Below are positions 20,989-32,953 of a stretch of 64,000 bases of DNA, piece after piece. A model generated the notes under the pieces. The model was not told where the DNA came from. It made no database searches and saw only the letters and a list, made by a program, of their open reading frames with translations. Position 1 is the stretch's first letter. Each line of letters begins with the position of its first letter. The translations under genes and the position numbers were made by a program. Source of the DNA: Siphonodentalium dalli (taxonomy: Eukaryota; Mollusca; Scaphopoda; Gadilida; Siphonodentaliidae); NCBI GenBank assembly GCA_032622095.1, contig CP136065.1:51389949-51453948 (forward strand), given 5' to 3'.

Positions 20989-22307
20989 TGGTAATGAAGT
21001 CAACCAGACAATAATTGTCGGAATTCATATACAGTGATATCGATTCACGCATACCTGGTCACGCAGCTAAAATAGACATTATCTGCCACACCTGTCACAT
21101 TGCTCATTTTTATATAGTGTTTACAAATTTAGAGTTAACGAGAAACACCGAACAGCGTCTATGGTGAGTCAAGAATTGCTAATAATACACAGCAAGTGAG
21201 AATAGAATTAAGTACTTCCAAGAATTTCAACAGTTAACACATAATTTGATCTTCGCGAAAACGAAACCGAAACGAGATTTCTGTCAATCGTAAAACTATA
21301 TTTATAGCGGGAAATGTGCACGGTGACGTCATACTGCAGGAATAGTGATAGTGATTGGCCGCGAAGCCCCCAAAACGGCCAAGGTGTTCGACAAGATCGA
21401 CTGGTCTTCTCATTTACCTTATGCTGTAGAGATTGCATGCAGAAGCTAATTATAGCGGCGGAAATATGCATGTAATGGTGGTGAAATCGTTCATATTCGT
21501 TTAGCCATGTACGTGTGACTTGTAACATATGTTGGCATTGACAGTAACCTGACTCACGTGACATTTCGCCTAAACATTAAAAGTTTTGAGTACGGCAAAA
21601 AAGTAATAATTCATTCACCTTCATCTGACCGAGTGCGCCACCAACACTTTGCAGGCAGTCACTTTACTGTGCATGAGATATTGTGATTTGCCTGCGCGGA
21701 AAGATCTTATTTTGATTGAAGCGAATTAAGCGTATCAATGGTTGCAATGTGGACAACTTGTTCTCACCACATACCATTGTTTACACGTTTTGCTAACGTT
21801 TTGTCAATATACTTATTAACGTGAAGTCCTGGCGCCGTGTGTGCATATCCATAGAAATACCACAGTAACACAAGTTACAGGAATTGCTTTCCGTCATTCT
21901 TATCAATATAGTGAGTCAACAATATTTGTACACAATGTGTTCACTTATTAAGTGCAACGAGGTTAGTTTTTATAGGACAAAATGGCAAGCTAATTAAATG
22001 TTGTGCGTTCTGTATAGGATAATTGGTTTGTTCGTTATACGGTTGCATCTCTTCGATAATTGAGATACCTGGTTATACGGCGATTGTTATTTATCCCAGT
22101 CGATGAGAAATGTTGGATCATCAGCTTGTCGGACAGGAAGACTTGTCGGGGCGATACAATTAATCGACTACAAAGGACCAACGTACGTGGATATAATGCA
22201 ATGGAAATTTAGTAACGATATTTCTCGATTGCATCTGCCAATTAGTTGAACAGTCAAAGCAGTTTAAATGCCAGTATTTCAGCCCGTATTTTGCTATCTC
22301 TCGCTTA
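20989..22307. other. Intergenic, no gene seen
   Basis: No domain-bearing frame on either strand. The 118-codon minus-strand frame at 21208-21564 shows nothing recognisable. Confidence 0.4.
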
Positions 22308-22515
22308 AAGGTACTGGCGGCCTTCGGGGTGGGTACAGCTATTAAGATAGTCATATCCGCTAAAACTGCCATAAACAGAAATACTATTATATAATAGACA
22401 TATATTGTTCTTATACCAATCATAAATATAGCGTACATTGCATGTTATTGTCACATTTGTACGCTTTGTTATGTAAATAAACTTCAAAAACGTTACAGTA
22501 CCATTTGTTTATAGA
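22308..22515. mobile_element. TTAA element family 3, left-end fragment
   Basis: Starts CTTAAAGGTACTGGCGGCCT and continues with GGGGTGGGTAC, CCGCTAAAACTGCCATAAAC, and TTTGTTATGTAAATAAAC, matching the left half of the family 3 element. The right half is absent. Confidence 0.5.
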
Positions 22516-22689
22516 CAAACACTTGGAACTATCGGAGTTGGGAGGCTAAGATAAAATTATTGGCATCAATGATCAGACAGAAAACGTGCACATTATATAA
22601 TTGTTCTTGCAAAGAGATGAATATTTTTCAATCCAGTTAGTATTTTCTCCTAAACTATATATCGGAGAAATGCAAACGAGCTGTATAAT

Positions 22690-23170
22690 GATATGCTAAT
22701 GAGGGAATTCCAATTGAAACTGGAAAACACCAACGAGTATGACGTAATTTGGTGGTATTTGAATTCGAGTCGACGAAAGGGCGACGTTTGTTTCAAATTA
22801 AATGCGAGTAGACGCACTAAAGAATTTTTTATTCCGTTTGAATATACCCGCTACTATGCATGCACGTGTGCAAATTTCACATCAACGATAGGTTGAAATT
22901 TTTCTTGTAATTTTATTTTCCAACAATGAATTATTGGGGAATTTGCAGGGGGGGGGGGGGGGGTCGGAAAAAAGTGCCATGACAGTAGGCTGAATTTTTT
23001 TTTACCGCCTCTTGTGTACCCACCACCCCCCTATTTGAAGGAAAACATTTTTTTTTCCAATTTCATGCGGGGTACCCACCCCCTTTTTACCTCCAAATCC
23101 AGCAAAATCACCCCTTATTTGAAGGAATTTTTTTTTCCAATTTCATGCAGGGTACCCACCCACGTTTTAC
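22690..23170. repeat. Low-complexity and duplicated region
   Basis: A run of 16 G at 22948-22963 is followed by an approximately 85-bp direct duplication: TATTTGAAGGA, TTTTTTTTCCAATTTCATGC and GGGTACCCACC at about 23031-23079 and again at 23116-23164. Block 22751-22790 shares AATTCGAGTCG and GCGACGTTTGTT with 25920-25955. The 67-codon frame at 22693 is not considered real. Confidence 0.5.
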
Positions 23171-23573
23171 CTAAAAATCTGTAGTCTCACACCATTTAGG
23201 CTTGGTATTTGTTTCAGTTATAAAGTCTGAGAACAGATAAGAATCGTATAAACCTGCAGCACCCATTGTTATCCGGTTTGTTTTTGTTTATCAATTGACT
23301 CATGACTTGTAAACAAGTTATATGAACATTTTACCATATTTCCAATGCTTGTCTGTAATCACTTCAAATACAACTGTATCGAAAATATAAAATAAAAATT
23401 TAGGCAAAACATTTTTGCTAAATAGTAATGGACCCACACGAATCGATCTTATACCATCTGACAACATGGCGTTTAACAGATTGATCAGCATTCATATGGC
23501 TTTGATGTGAAATTGTGTCAAAAAAAAACAAACAATAAATTAAACTAAAAAATCAAAAACAATCTGGATGTGG

Positions 23574-24102
23574 CTTTAAAGATGGATTATCTCTTTAAAT
23601 AACAAATTTTACATAGTTGCGTGGGTATAAAATAATAGATATGAACTGAATACCCCTGTCCGGAAAAGCTTCCATCAATTAATATTGATTTTATTTCGAA
23701 TATCAAATCGGGACCATTTATGTGTCTATTTTTAGAACAGACCAATCAGATGATACCATATTGCGATATAGAGCACTGGGCTGTTCCTATGGCTACGCAC
23801 CGAAAGTCAAATATCCCAGATTGATTGTTTGTATTGTTTTGTTCCACAGATATAAGCGATAATGAGTATAATTAACGTTTATTTGTGACAAAATTGTACA
23901 ATAATATTTCTGGTCTCTGTTAACAGTAACCACTATTGTTCGTTACCAGAACAAACACCTTTTTAGACCAGAAAATATTTGAAATAAAATTAATATTAAT
24001 CGATAGAAGCATTTCCGGACAGGAGTCTTCGATTCAAATCTAATATTTTATACCCCGGTAACTATATAATACATGTTTACAAAGAGATAATCCACCTTTA
24101 AA
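23574..24102. mobile_element. 0.53-kb element with about 125-bp TIRs
   Basis: Ends CTTTAAAGATGGATTATCTC and, inverted, CTTTAAAGGTGGATTATCTC. Inverted pairing continues through GGGTATAAAATA, CTGTCCGGAAA, GCTTC and AATTAATATT. The centre (about 23720-23960) is unpaired and non-coding. Ends contain TTTAAA, so a TTAA target site is possible but not shown. Confidence 0.75.
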
Positions 24103-24359
24103 TAGCATTCAATACTTTCTAGCATGATGAGATTTCCATGTTTTGCCTCTTATGCTGTCTGATCAGGTGTAATGAGTAAACATTAATGATATAAATGAAT
24201 AACTTTATTCATTTTTATTTACTTTAATCATGGGTGTCATAGCTGTCCATTTTCATCTTGAACCAGTGGCGTTGGTACTTGACAATGTGATCTGATGCAA
24301 AAGACGAAATTGTGAGTGTTGGTTTGTAACTGGGATTTCTGAGAAGCATTATGCCTATA

Positions 24360-24730
24360 TCCACACTAACTACCCCCCCCCCCCTGACCTAAAGTGTCAT
24401 ACATGCCATAACAACGATGCTGAACACTTTGAGGCAATTATATTGTGACCACATTTTGACAGATGGCCATCAGTCGGGAAGCTTGTGTCCTGGTCCCTCA
24501 TGACCCCCGTGGCCAGCCAAAAAAAAAAATACTAATAATTTCCTATGCTTTTTTTCATAATTGTGAACTTAAATGGTCATTAGTTGGAAATTTTCCAACC
24601 TTCGTGGGGGTGTCAGGTTTGAAAATTTTCAACACTTGGAAAGCTTGAGGCCAGTCTAGATGCTATAGGTTTTTGCGATTTTCATCTTCAGATTTAAAAA
24701 CTGTTCTCCCACCGTGGCCAGCTATGACCG
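24360..24730. repeat. Dispersed repeat fragment, weak
   Basis: A run of 12 C at 24373-24384, then text with TTAGTTGGAAATTT (24579) also seen at 35349. GGAAACCCTC near 24925 likewise recurs at 35664. Suggests scattered remnants of one unclassified element. The 61-codon frame is not a gene. Confidence 0.3.
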
Positions 24731-24749
24731 TATTTTCAGGTTCAGATCT

Positions 24750-24807
24750 CTCATTTTTCTTCTACTGGCAAAACCATGCATGGTTCTGCCAGTAGAAGAA
24801 AAATGAG
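24750..24807. repeat. Loopless 58-bp palindrome
   Basis: Two 29-bp arms, 24750-24778 (CTCATTTTTCTTCTACTGGC...) and 24779-24807, meet at CCATGCATGG with no loop and a single mismatch. Could extrude a cruciform. It is unlike a microRNA precursor because there is no terminal loop. Confidence 0.9.
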
Positions 24808-25210
24808 TGCACGATAACAAGTCTACTGATCCATTCAGAGTAGGCTATCATCCAGGCATGTGAAGGAGCAGCAAAAAGGGGGCAAATTGAATTACGCACA
24901 TTTATTAGCCACCACCCCACAACGGAAACCCTCTAGCTATACGTCCCTGCCCGCCATGTTTATTTTGCCACGTGGTTTTATACAGGCATACTGACGCAAT
25001 ATAGTGTTATCCCGCGTTGACCTCAACTTGCTATATCTATTGTTAAAAAGGCACACACGTTTTCGTATAAAAAATAAAAGGTCAGCCGACCACAGTGTCC
25101 CCCGAAAACGTGGCAAGTCGATGCCGCTTTGTTAAAGAAATGTTTAAAAATGTTGAAATTTTCTAAGTCGAAAAGGGTTAATTACTCTGTCAAAACATAA
25201 TTTTTCCGTC

Positions 25211-25580
25211 ATCTATATACATGCTGCACATCTCCAATATGTGTGTAACAATACTCTGAAGTTTCAAATATCTACGATCAAAACTGTATGAGGAGTTGAT
25301 TACACCATGAAGGTACCCTCATACAGAAAATTATAAAACATATTGAAATCTATATACATGTTGCACATCTTCAATATATGGGCAACAATATTCTGAAGTT
25401 TCAAATCTCTGGGATGAAATCTGTAGAAGATGATTACACCATGAAGGTACTCAAAGGTGTGACGGACTGGCGAACGGACGGCTCCACGGACGGACGGACG
25501 AACGTCCGGACGAACGGACGGACTGACGGAGCCCGTTTCTATAGTCCCCCGAAAATTAATTGTTCGGGGGACAATAAACT
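25211..25580. repeat. Dispersed repeat with 135-bp duplication and ACGG tract
   Basis: CTATATACATG, TTGCACATCT, ATTCTGAAGTTTCAAAT and GATTACACCATGAAGGTAC occur twice, offset about 135 bp. Then follows an (ACGG)n-like tract at 25472-25530 and an inverted pair GTCCCCCGAA / TTCGGGGGAC at about 25545-25573. The minus-strand frame (VSPSVRPDVRPSVR) is a translation of this tract. Such repeats are frequent in mollusc genomes. Confidence 0.7.
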
Positions 25581-26116
25581 GGAGCTGATTACTTTCAGAG
25601 AATTTCAGAGCAAAATACCACCTATAGAATAATGTCCCACCTAAAAGATGTGTCAAATACCTACCAAATAGCGATATAAATCCAATAATTTCCACTCCTC
25701 AGAATATTAACATTAATTTCGTCGCTTGGAAGTCAAAAGCCACATTTTCTCACTAAATTTTACGTTTTAGAATTGATATATAACTTCGTATTTTAGCCGT
25801 TTTGACCAAAACCCTCATGAACGCTTTGTGCCATTTTAAGAGATCATTTAGATTCGTCTTGAATTAAATGCGACGTTTGTTTCAACAGACGAATTTAGAA
25901 TTAAACTCGAGTATAATTCGAATTGAATTCGAGTCGTCGGTAGTGCGACGTTTGTTCCAAGGGTTTTTACTTCTTATTATCCTTTTTAGGTCTCGTTCTG
26001 TTAACGCTGTAGTTTGTTCGTGACAGGCATTTACACATAAACAGCGTCGCATCCGGTCACCAATATATACCTGAAAAATAGAGTAATATTTAGTTACCAG
26101 GGCTGTTCTCACAACC

Positions 26117-26816
26117 CTTTCTATACTAAATGGATTCTGCCACTCAGTTATAAAAGTTTACATTGGAATGGTCTATTATTCATCTGGAGGGTTTTCAGGA
26201 AAAACAAGCAAACGGATACTAAATGTGCAGAATGAGTTCTAATTATTGAAGGTAAATGTTCAGACCGTTTGTTAAACATATTATATGATATTATGGGATA
26301 ACAACTCATCATTGATGCTTTAGTATAGAAAGGGTTAAACTTATTATCTGAACATTTCCTATGGGATAGCTACTCATCAATGATGCTTTAGTATAGAAAG
26401 GGTTAAACTTATTATCTGAACATTTCCTATGGGATAACTACTCATCCATGATGCTTTAGTATAGAAAGGGTTAAACTTATTATCTGAACATTTCCTATGG
26501 GATAACTACTCATCCATGATGCTTTAGTATAGAAAGGGTTAAACTTATTATCTGAACATTTCCTATGGGATAACTACTCACCAATGATGCTTTAGTACAG
26601 AAGGGTTAAACTTATTATCTGAACATTTCCTATGGGATAACTACTCACCAATGATGCTTTAGTATAGAAAGGGTTAAACTTGTTATCTGAACATTTCCTA
26701 TGGGATAACTAACTACTCATCAATGATGCTTTAGTATAAAAGGGTTAAACTTATTATCTGAACATTTCCTATGGGATAACTACTCATCAATGATGCTTTA
26801 GTATACAAAGGGTTAA
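26117..26816. mobile_element. TTAA element family 1 with tandemly amplified right end
   Basis: Left end ACAACCCTTTCTATACTAAA, right end AGTATACAAAGGGTTAA. The left 220 bp match the single-copy element at 785-1025 in reverse. The right terminal block (AACTTATTATCTGAACATTT ... GATGCTTTAGTATAGAAAGGG) is repeated about seven times: GAACATTTCC occurs at 26350, 26418, 26486, 26554, 26621, 26689 and 26760, a 68-bp period. Every junction carries GGGTTAAAC. Confidence 0.85.
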
Positions 26817-26914
26817 TATGGCACATTTTGCCAGATTACTATTGAGATTTAAAAGTGATGAAAATAGATAGTATTGAAATGTGAATTCTTTGTTCTTCGT
26901 CATACATTTGCTTA

Positions 26915-27905
26915 CCGGGTATTCAGTATTCACCCCCTCTGTTAACTGGTATTCAGTATTCACCCCTCTGTTAGTTGACATTCAGTATTCACCCCCTCTG
27001 TTAGCTGCACGATTTTCAGTATTCGCCCCTCTGTTAACTGGTATTCAGCATCTATCCCCTCTGTTAACTGGTATTCAGTATTCACCCCTCTCTTAATTGG
27101 TATTCAGTATTCACCCCCCCCCCCAGTTTAAATGGTATTCGATGTTCACTCATCTATTTACTGGTATTCACCCTCTGTTAATTGATATTCGGTATTCACC
27201 CCATGATATTCAGTATTCTACCCCATGTTAACTGATATTCAGTGTTACCCGTCTGCTATCTGCTATTCGCATTAACCTCATGGTATTCAGTATTTGCCCC
27301 TCTGTTAACTGGTATTTAGTATTCACCACTATGTTAACTGGTATTCACTGTTCACCCTCTGTTAACTGATATTTCAGTATTGACCTCTCTGTTAACTCGT
27401 ATTCAGTATTCACCCCTATATATGTTAACTCGTATTAGTATTCACCCCTGTTAACTGGTATTCAGTATTCACATACTGGGTATTTAGTATTGACCCCTCT
27501 GTTAACTGGTGTTCTGTATTCACCCTCTGTTAACTTGTGTTCAGTATTCACCCATATGTTAACCTGTATTCAGTATTCACCCCTCTGTAACCCTGTATTC
27601 AGTATTCACCCCCCTGTTAACTGTTATTCAGCATTAACATACCATGGGTATTCAGTATTCACCCCTCTGTTAACTTGTATTTAGTATTGACCCCTCTGTT
27701 AACTGGCATTCAATATTCACCCCCTTTCTGTTAACTTGGTATTTAGTATTCACCGTCTGTTAACTGGTATTCAGTATTCACCCCTCTGTTAACTTTTATT
27801 CGGGTTTCATTGTTATTCAGTATTCACCAGTCTGTTAACTGGTATTCAGTAGTCATCCTCTGAGAGGATTCCTCTCTATTTCAGTATCTACCCTCTCTGT
27901 TAGAT
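26915..27905. repeat. 29-bp minisatellite, degenerate
   Basis: About 33 imperfect units of GTTAACTGGTATTCAGTATT plus CACCCCTCT. Units vary by small indels and C-run length (CACCCCCCCCCCAG near 27113). Frames of 60-70 codons inside it are repeat translations. No flanking element ends were found. Confidence 0.9.
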
Positions 27906-30900
27906 GTTTTCTTCAGGATTCAAGAAGGTTCGACACCCTCCTAAAAATGATTTATTACATTTTATTTTAGTCTTGAACGTTCTCGTATTTTCTTTTCTTG
28001 TAACATAAAATTCAATCACGGAAATGGCAATTCTGCATGGCTGCGTGATCAATGATGGGTTGTTGGGTCGTTACACACATAGCTAACAACACATCCACTA
28101 GCCGAGATCTCTTAGCCCCCTGAGCCTAATGGAACTCCAACTGGTCGTCTTTTAATTTCACGTCACGCCGAGAACATGGTCGCGTACATCACCTACATAG
28201 CTCATCATTAATTTAATCGCCGTAATCCAACGTAACGTAGCGCGAAATATGATGGAGCTCCTCAGAAAACATTGGCTGGTCACAATTGACATTAATCATC
28301 ACTGAGAGCAATTCTTCTGCGCTCTTATATCGGGATATGATAAGGATAAGGTTCGTTTCTCAGGACTGATGGATGGTGAATCGTAGTCGATGATCGATGT
28401 TACAGCACATGGCGACTTCGCGAATTTTTCGGACCACTGGCTCAAGAATGATGCATGTGTTTGATATGCAGAGCGAGTATGCATCCAATACTGAGCGAAA
28501 TTTTTTTTTTCATGATTGGAAAATGCCGGGGATATGCACTCCGTGTTGAGTTGCACAATCAATTTAATTTTCATATAGAACGTGGCTACATGTTCCACTA
28601 TAGATCAGGCCACAAATCTCTACTCTGACTATCCGCCCGTATAGAGATCATACTCAACCCACTCAAAACATGGGAACATCTCAATTTCAAACTAACAATT
28701 TGAAGGAAAAAATCATTAACCCTTAAAACCAATGTATGCTATAATAGTAGTATAACAATAACTCTTTACCTTCACACTATGAGAGATATGTTCGAATTAT
28801 GAAAAAAAGTGGTTTAATAAAAAACAACAATGTTTTCATGTATGTCGGTAGAAAATAACTGTTTGACAGGAATTATTAACACACTGCATTATCTAGACCA
28901 TGAACCCAACTAAGGCATGCGCTCAGTCTACCATCTGAAATCGTGACAGTCTGCGAGAAAATAAATCGAACATTTTTCATTGCATATTTTAGTTTTTGGC
29001 AGCCATTATTTTGCAGAACAATTTTCTTCGGGAAAAATCACCATAAAACTACATAATGTCTGAAAAGATGAATCAGTATTGAGTATTTATGTCTGTCGGA
29101 TTATTGAAAACGTGGTTGAATAATATTTATGTTGTCTTATGTTGTTTTGGTCCTTTACCCTATAAAAAAAGATAAAAACAATACTGTTCCAATACATTTT
29201 TAAGTTTCAGAAGTACAAGTTGTCGCTTTTTGTCGAAAATAGGGCAACCATATACCACATTTGCCAAATGTTGATTTACAACATAGGACATGATTTTCTT
29301 GAGGGCTCGGAAGTGCAGGGTATCTAAAAAACTAGAGGCTTTCTGAGAATCTCGTACTGGCCTACAAGAAAAGTAATACCTGCATTATTTGTTCAATGTT
29401 TTGAACTGGTGAAACATGACCTCTACGTAGTCAAGGTAGAAATTAATAGCATGATCTAATCACGGTTAGAGCACAATCCCATTGTTACAATCGTCCCCTG
29501 ATTTTTGGTAAAGCACATCAATTCCCAAGGCAGGCAAAGGAATAGTTCAGTGATTATCCCATTGTTATGCACACTCAACTCATAACAGACAAATCGCACG
29601 GGCGCTTCAAATTTGGATCAGTCCGTGTTGTTTCGGACATATCCATTCACATCCAACGGCGATCAGTTCATGCTAATCACGTTGTTGGGCGTGGCTAACC
29701 GGCTATTGTGTCCAATCGCGGCCAGCGCACGGATTGTGCGTCGTGTTCAAAACACGCTCAACGGCACATTTCCAGTTGATTGCATTATGTGGGATCAATT
29801 GTGGGATCAATTGTGCTCTAAGTCGGTCAGAGCACGCGAATAGTTCTTTATCAGAATAAATATCGTCTTCGACTCGATTGATTCTGGTAAAGAACAATTC
29901 TTGTGCTCTAACCCAAGGTTACGTATACATCCTGCCAGTGCATTGATTCTACATGCATTCCTGTGAACTACTAGTCCAAACGAACTGATAGCAACTGATT
30001 TTGAGATTGATAAATTGGCCATAATCATCACGCAATTGAGCCTAGACGACGCAACCGGAAATTGAAATAGTATTCTCAGGCATGGTCCTGCTGTTAAACA
30101 ATTGAATCCCATTAAATTCAAACTACGTGTATGCTACAACAGAGAGAGCAATGGATTTCTGTCTGAAACAAATCTGCAGACACGATACGCAGTCGGCATT
30201 GACAAATACCAATCAACGTCCAACTGGCGGCAGAGTGGGGAGAAAGTCAGTGAGAGTGCGATTAAGGTGGCCCCGAGGTGACAATTGCTTCAACACTTGT
30301 GGAAATATCAGATCCTCACAGTTTGAACTGCTAAATATTAGATGCCACCGATTCCATCAATAGAAAACTGAATATCATTTATGAACTACATATAGTGTTT
30401 GAATTTAAAGGGGAGACACATTTTACATAAATTCAGACAAACATGGCAAGAGATTTTCAACAAAGAATTTTCTATCTATTTTCTATCTGGCAATAAATCT
30501 TGTTTTGCTCATAACATATTCATTGCATATATAATCTGAAAACAAGAACAATGGATTTTAATAAATTTGAGAGGATGAAAATATTATTTTATCTTTTGTC
30601 CCTTTTGGTGCCAAGAACTACTTGGATAATTAATGATTTTACACAAAACTCCAATCAACAAGAATAAATCAGTCACAACTATTCCAGCCCAATGAAAACA
30701 AATGTTGATATTCAGTGAGTAATCAATCAATCGGAGAGTAATCAACTTGAATTAGGCCACAGTGTTAAGAGATATTGTGGTCAGCTTTAACTTGGTTATG
30801 AATCCACATGACCCACAACTCATCTGAACATGCATGCCATGAACATTCTCAAATACAGAAAAGTATTTATGTGCAGTTGCCTTTCTAAATGAAAATAATC

Positions 30901-32585
30901 ATTAAATTTCATGAATTAATAATAATTAAGTCTCCTCTCATGATCTTGAGATATGCTATCCTGGATATGTTAACTGCAATTTGAAAAAATATATTTTACA
31001 GAAGTTCTTGGTACCTGAAAACAGTGAAATTTTAAATATATTTCATGCCATAAAAGTAAAGTAAATGAAGTTATGATATCCAATGTGTCGATGGTACTTA
31101 CATATTGTGATGGTATATATATATTGTGTCACAATAATCGCTTGTACCAAATTTCACAAAGAAATTCCTGGCAGATTATGAAAAATTCCATTTTGAAATA
31201 CCAGGAAATTTTGGCAAAACGTGCGTTAAGAGGAGATAATTCATAAGTGAATATTGGGTGTTTTGAGAAGGAAAAACATATATATTTCTAGAAAATAAAT
31301 AAATCCAGCTGTTGCTGAATTTTCATGAAAATCAGAAATACTAAAAGTCGATTCATTTGGGAGGATATTTGTTTTGTCTAGCAACCCAAAAAATTGAAGT
31401 GTGCCAAAGTTGACAAACGGTATCTAGTTTCTCATACGGTATCTAGTTTCTCATACAAATCGCCATTATTTATAGAGTTATTACCCTTCAGATTAAATAT
31501 TATAGTCAATCGAACATCACGTGCCGCCCGTGGTCGCGACTGTATGCCCAATAGCCATCATATCGTGAACCCCGATATGTTATCTTTTGGTAGTCAAGCG
31601 TGTGCGTATTAGGTGATATAGGAGCGGATTTGTGATCTACGCAATGGAGGGTATATCTGAGACAAAACACGTCCAAGCCCACCGATAATATGCTGTGAGT
31701 AATCACGCAAACAAAAAACATTGTTACAAGTTTTTGCCAGAACTATTCGGTTGCATTTGTTGTCAAGATAAGTCACAATCGTTCTAGTGTCAAACAATTT
31801 TTTCTTCGTAGATCAAAAAGAAAGTCAACGAAAAATGGTCATATATATATCACGGATAAAACAAGCAAGGTTCTGATTGATCTGTATAGAGTTGTGATGG
31901 TGTTTTTCAAGATTCTTCATTGTTGTTCTAATTACATGTGTCATATACAACCAGAACAATATATAATCAATAGCACAATGGTTCAAACAAATAAAATGGT
32001 AAGTATAGCATGATATTTGAATAAAATACTCGTACAATTTTGCCCTCATCGCTCTTTTAATGGTGGAAGGATAAAGGATAAAGTGGCACAGCGGTGATCC
32101 GAATGGATATGGTATAGCATTTCAAGTGCTGCACAGTCCATTCCTGCGAGATATAATCTATATGTTTATGTTAATTAACTATGAAACATTTTGGGCGTAT
32201 CTTGAAAATCCACACAAGTTATTCATGTATATTATATCCGTTGTGTTTATAATTGAGCAAACGTTATAGTGGCGGGGTAGAAGTATATTCCTTAATATGC
32301 TAACTCTAGGGCATTCCATGGTCAAATGGTATTCTTTGCCTTTCGAATAGCGAGTGAAATATGTGCACATTATCTCTTTAATAGGTTTCTTGGACTTAGA
32401 CCACAACCCAGTTTCGATGGGAAGACGATGGTTATTGCACCTAAATTTTAAACAAGGTGAAGCCTGGGTGGGAAAGCGTTTGCGCGTGCAAATCCGATTT
32501 TGCCAAAAAAAGCGACTTATGTCTTTTTGTTTGTAAGGCGATGATTATAGTCATACCTGAGATATGAAACCATGCCTCGCGCTGT
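27906..32585. other. Long AT-rich intergenic stretch
   Basis: No recognisable gene, RNA or complete element over 4.7 kb. Local items: an 18-bp direct duplication of GTATCTAGTTTCTCATAC (31420-31456), and a block at 28628-28690 (CGCCCGTATAGAGATCATAC) resembling the end of the 37027-37446 foldback. Frames at 28299-28598 (minus), 29613-29843 (plus) and 30127-30363 (plus) have no domain or consistent codon pattern. Confidence 0.5.
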
Positions 32586-32953
32586 GGATATGACTGCAAC
32601 GATACACTTGGTCACGATACGATACGAATCACGATACATGATCAACGATACGATATACATATCACGATACAATAAATTAGTGTTTACATAAATTAGTGTT
32701 TACATATGGATTTCACCTGAATTATCAGAAACAACAAGTTTATAATTAGAAGTAGAGTTCATTTTAAACTAAAATGGAGTTTAATTGTTGGCTAGATGAG
32801 TCAAATACATGTCATTTTGCTTTTTTACACTAGCCCATCTTCAGACATTACTTGATTTTCTGTATCGTGACACACATGACACCATACTATATGTGTATCG
32901 CTTGAAAGTGTATCGCGATACATTGAATTCAAGATGAATCGTTGCAGCCCTAG
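32586..32953. mobile_element. hAT-like non-autonomous element remnant
   Basis: Right end ATCGTTGCAGCCCTAG, left end GACTGCAACGATACACTTGG; reverse complement of the right end is CTAGGGCTGCAACGAT. Between them are many ACGATAC/GTATCG motifs. A GGGCTGCAACGATT terminus is, from memory, shared by widespread hAT-type non-autonomous elements of animals. An 8-bp target duplication could not be verified. Confidence 0.55.

Noticed and set aside
24750-24807. microRNA precursor
   Set aside because: The palindrome has no terminal loop and almost perfect pairing, unlike animal pre-microRNAs.
25300-25695. 131-codon minus-strand frame with VRPSVRP repeats
   Set aside because: It translates an ACGG tract and a 135-bp duplication of a dispersed repeat.
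28299-28598. 99-codon minus-strand frame as a gene
   Set aside because: No recognisable motif, no splice context and no codon-like periodicity by eye.
28620-29350. Second copy of the 37027-37446 foldback
   Set aside because: Only the first 60 bases resemble its end; no matching right end could be found.
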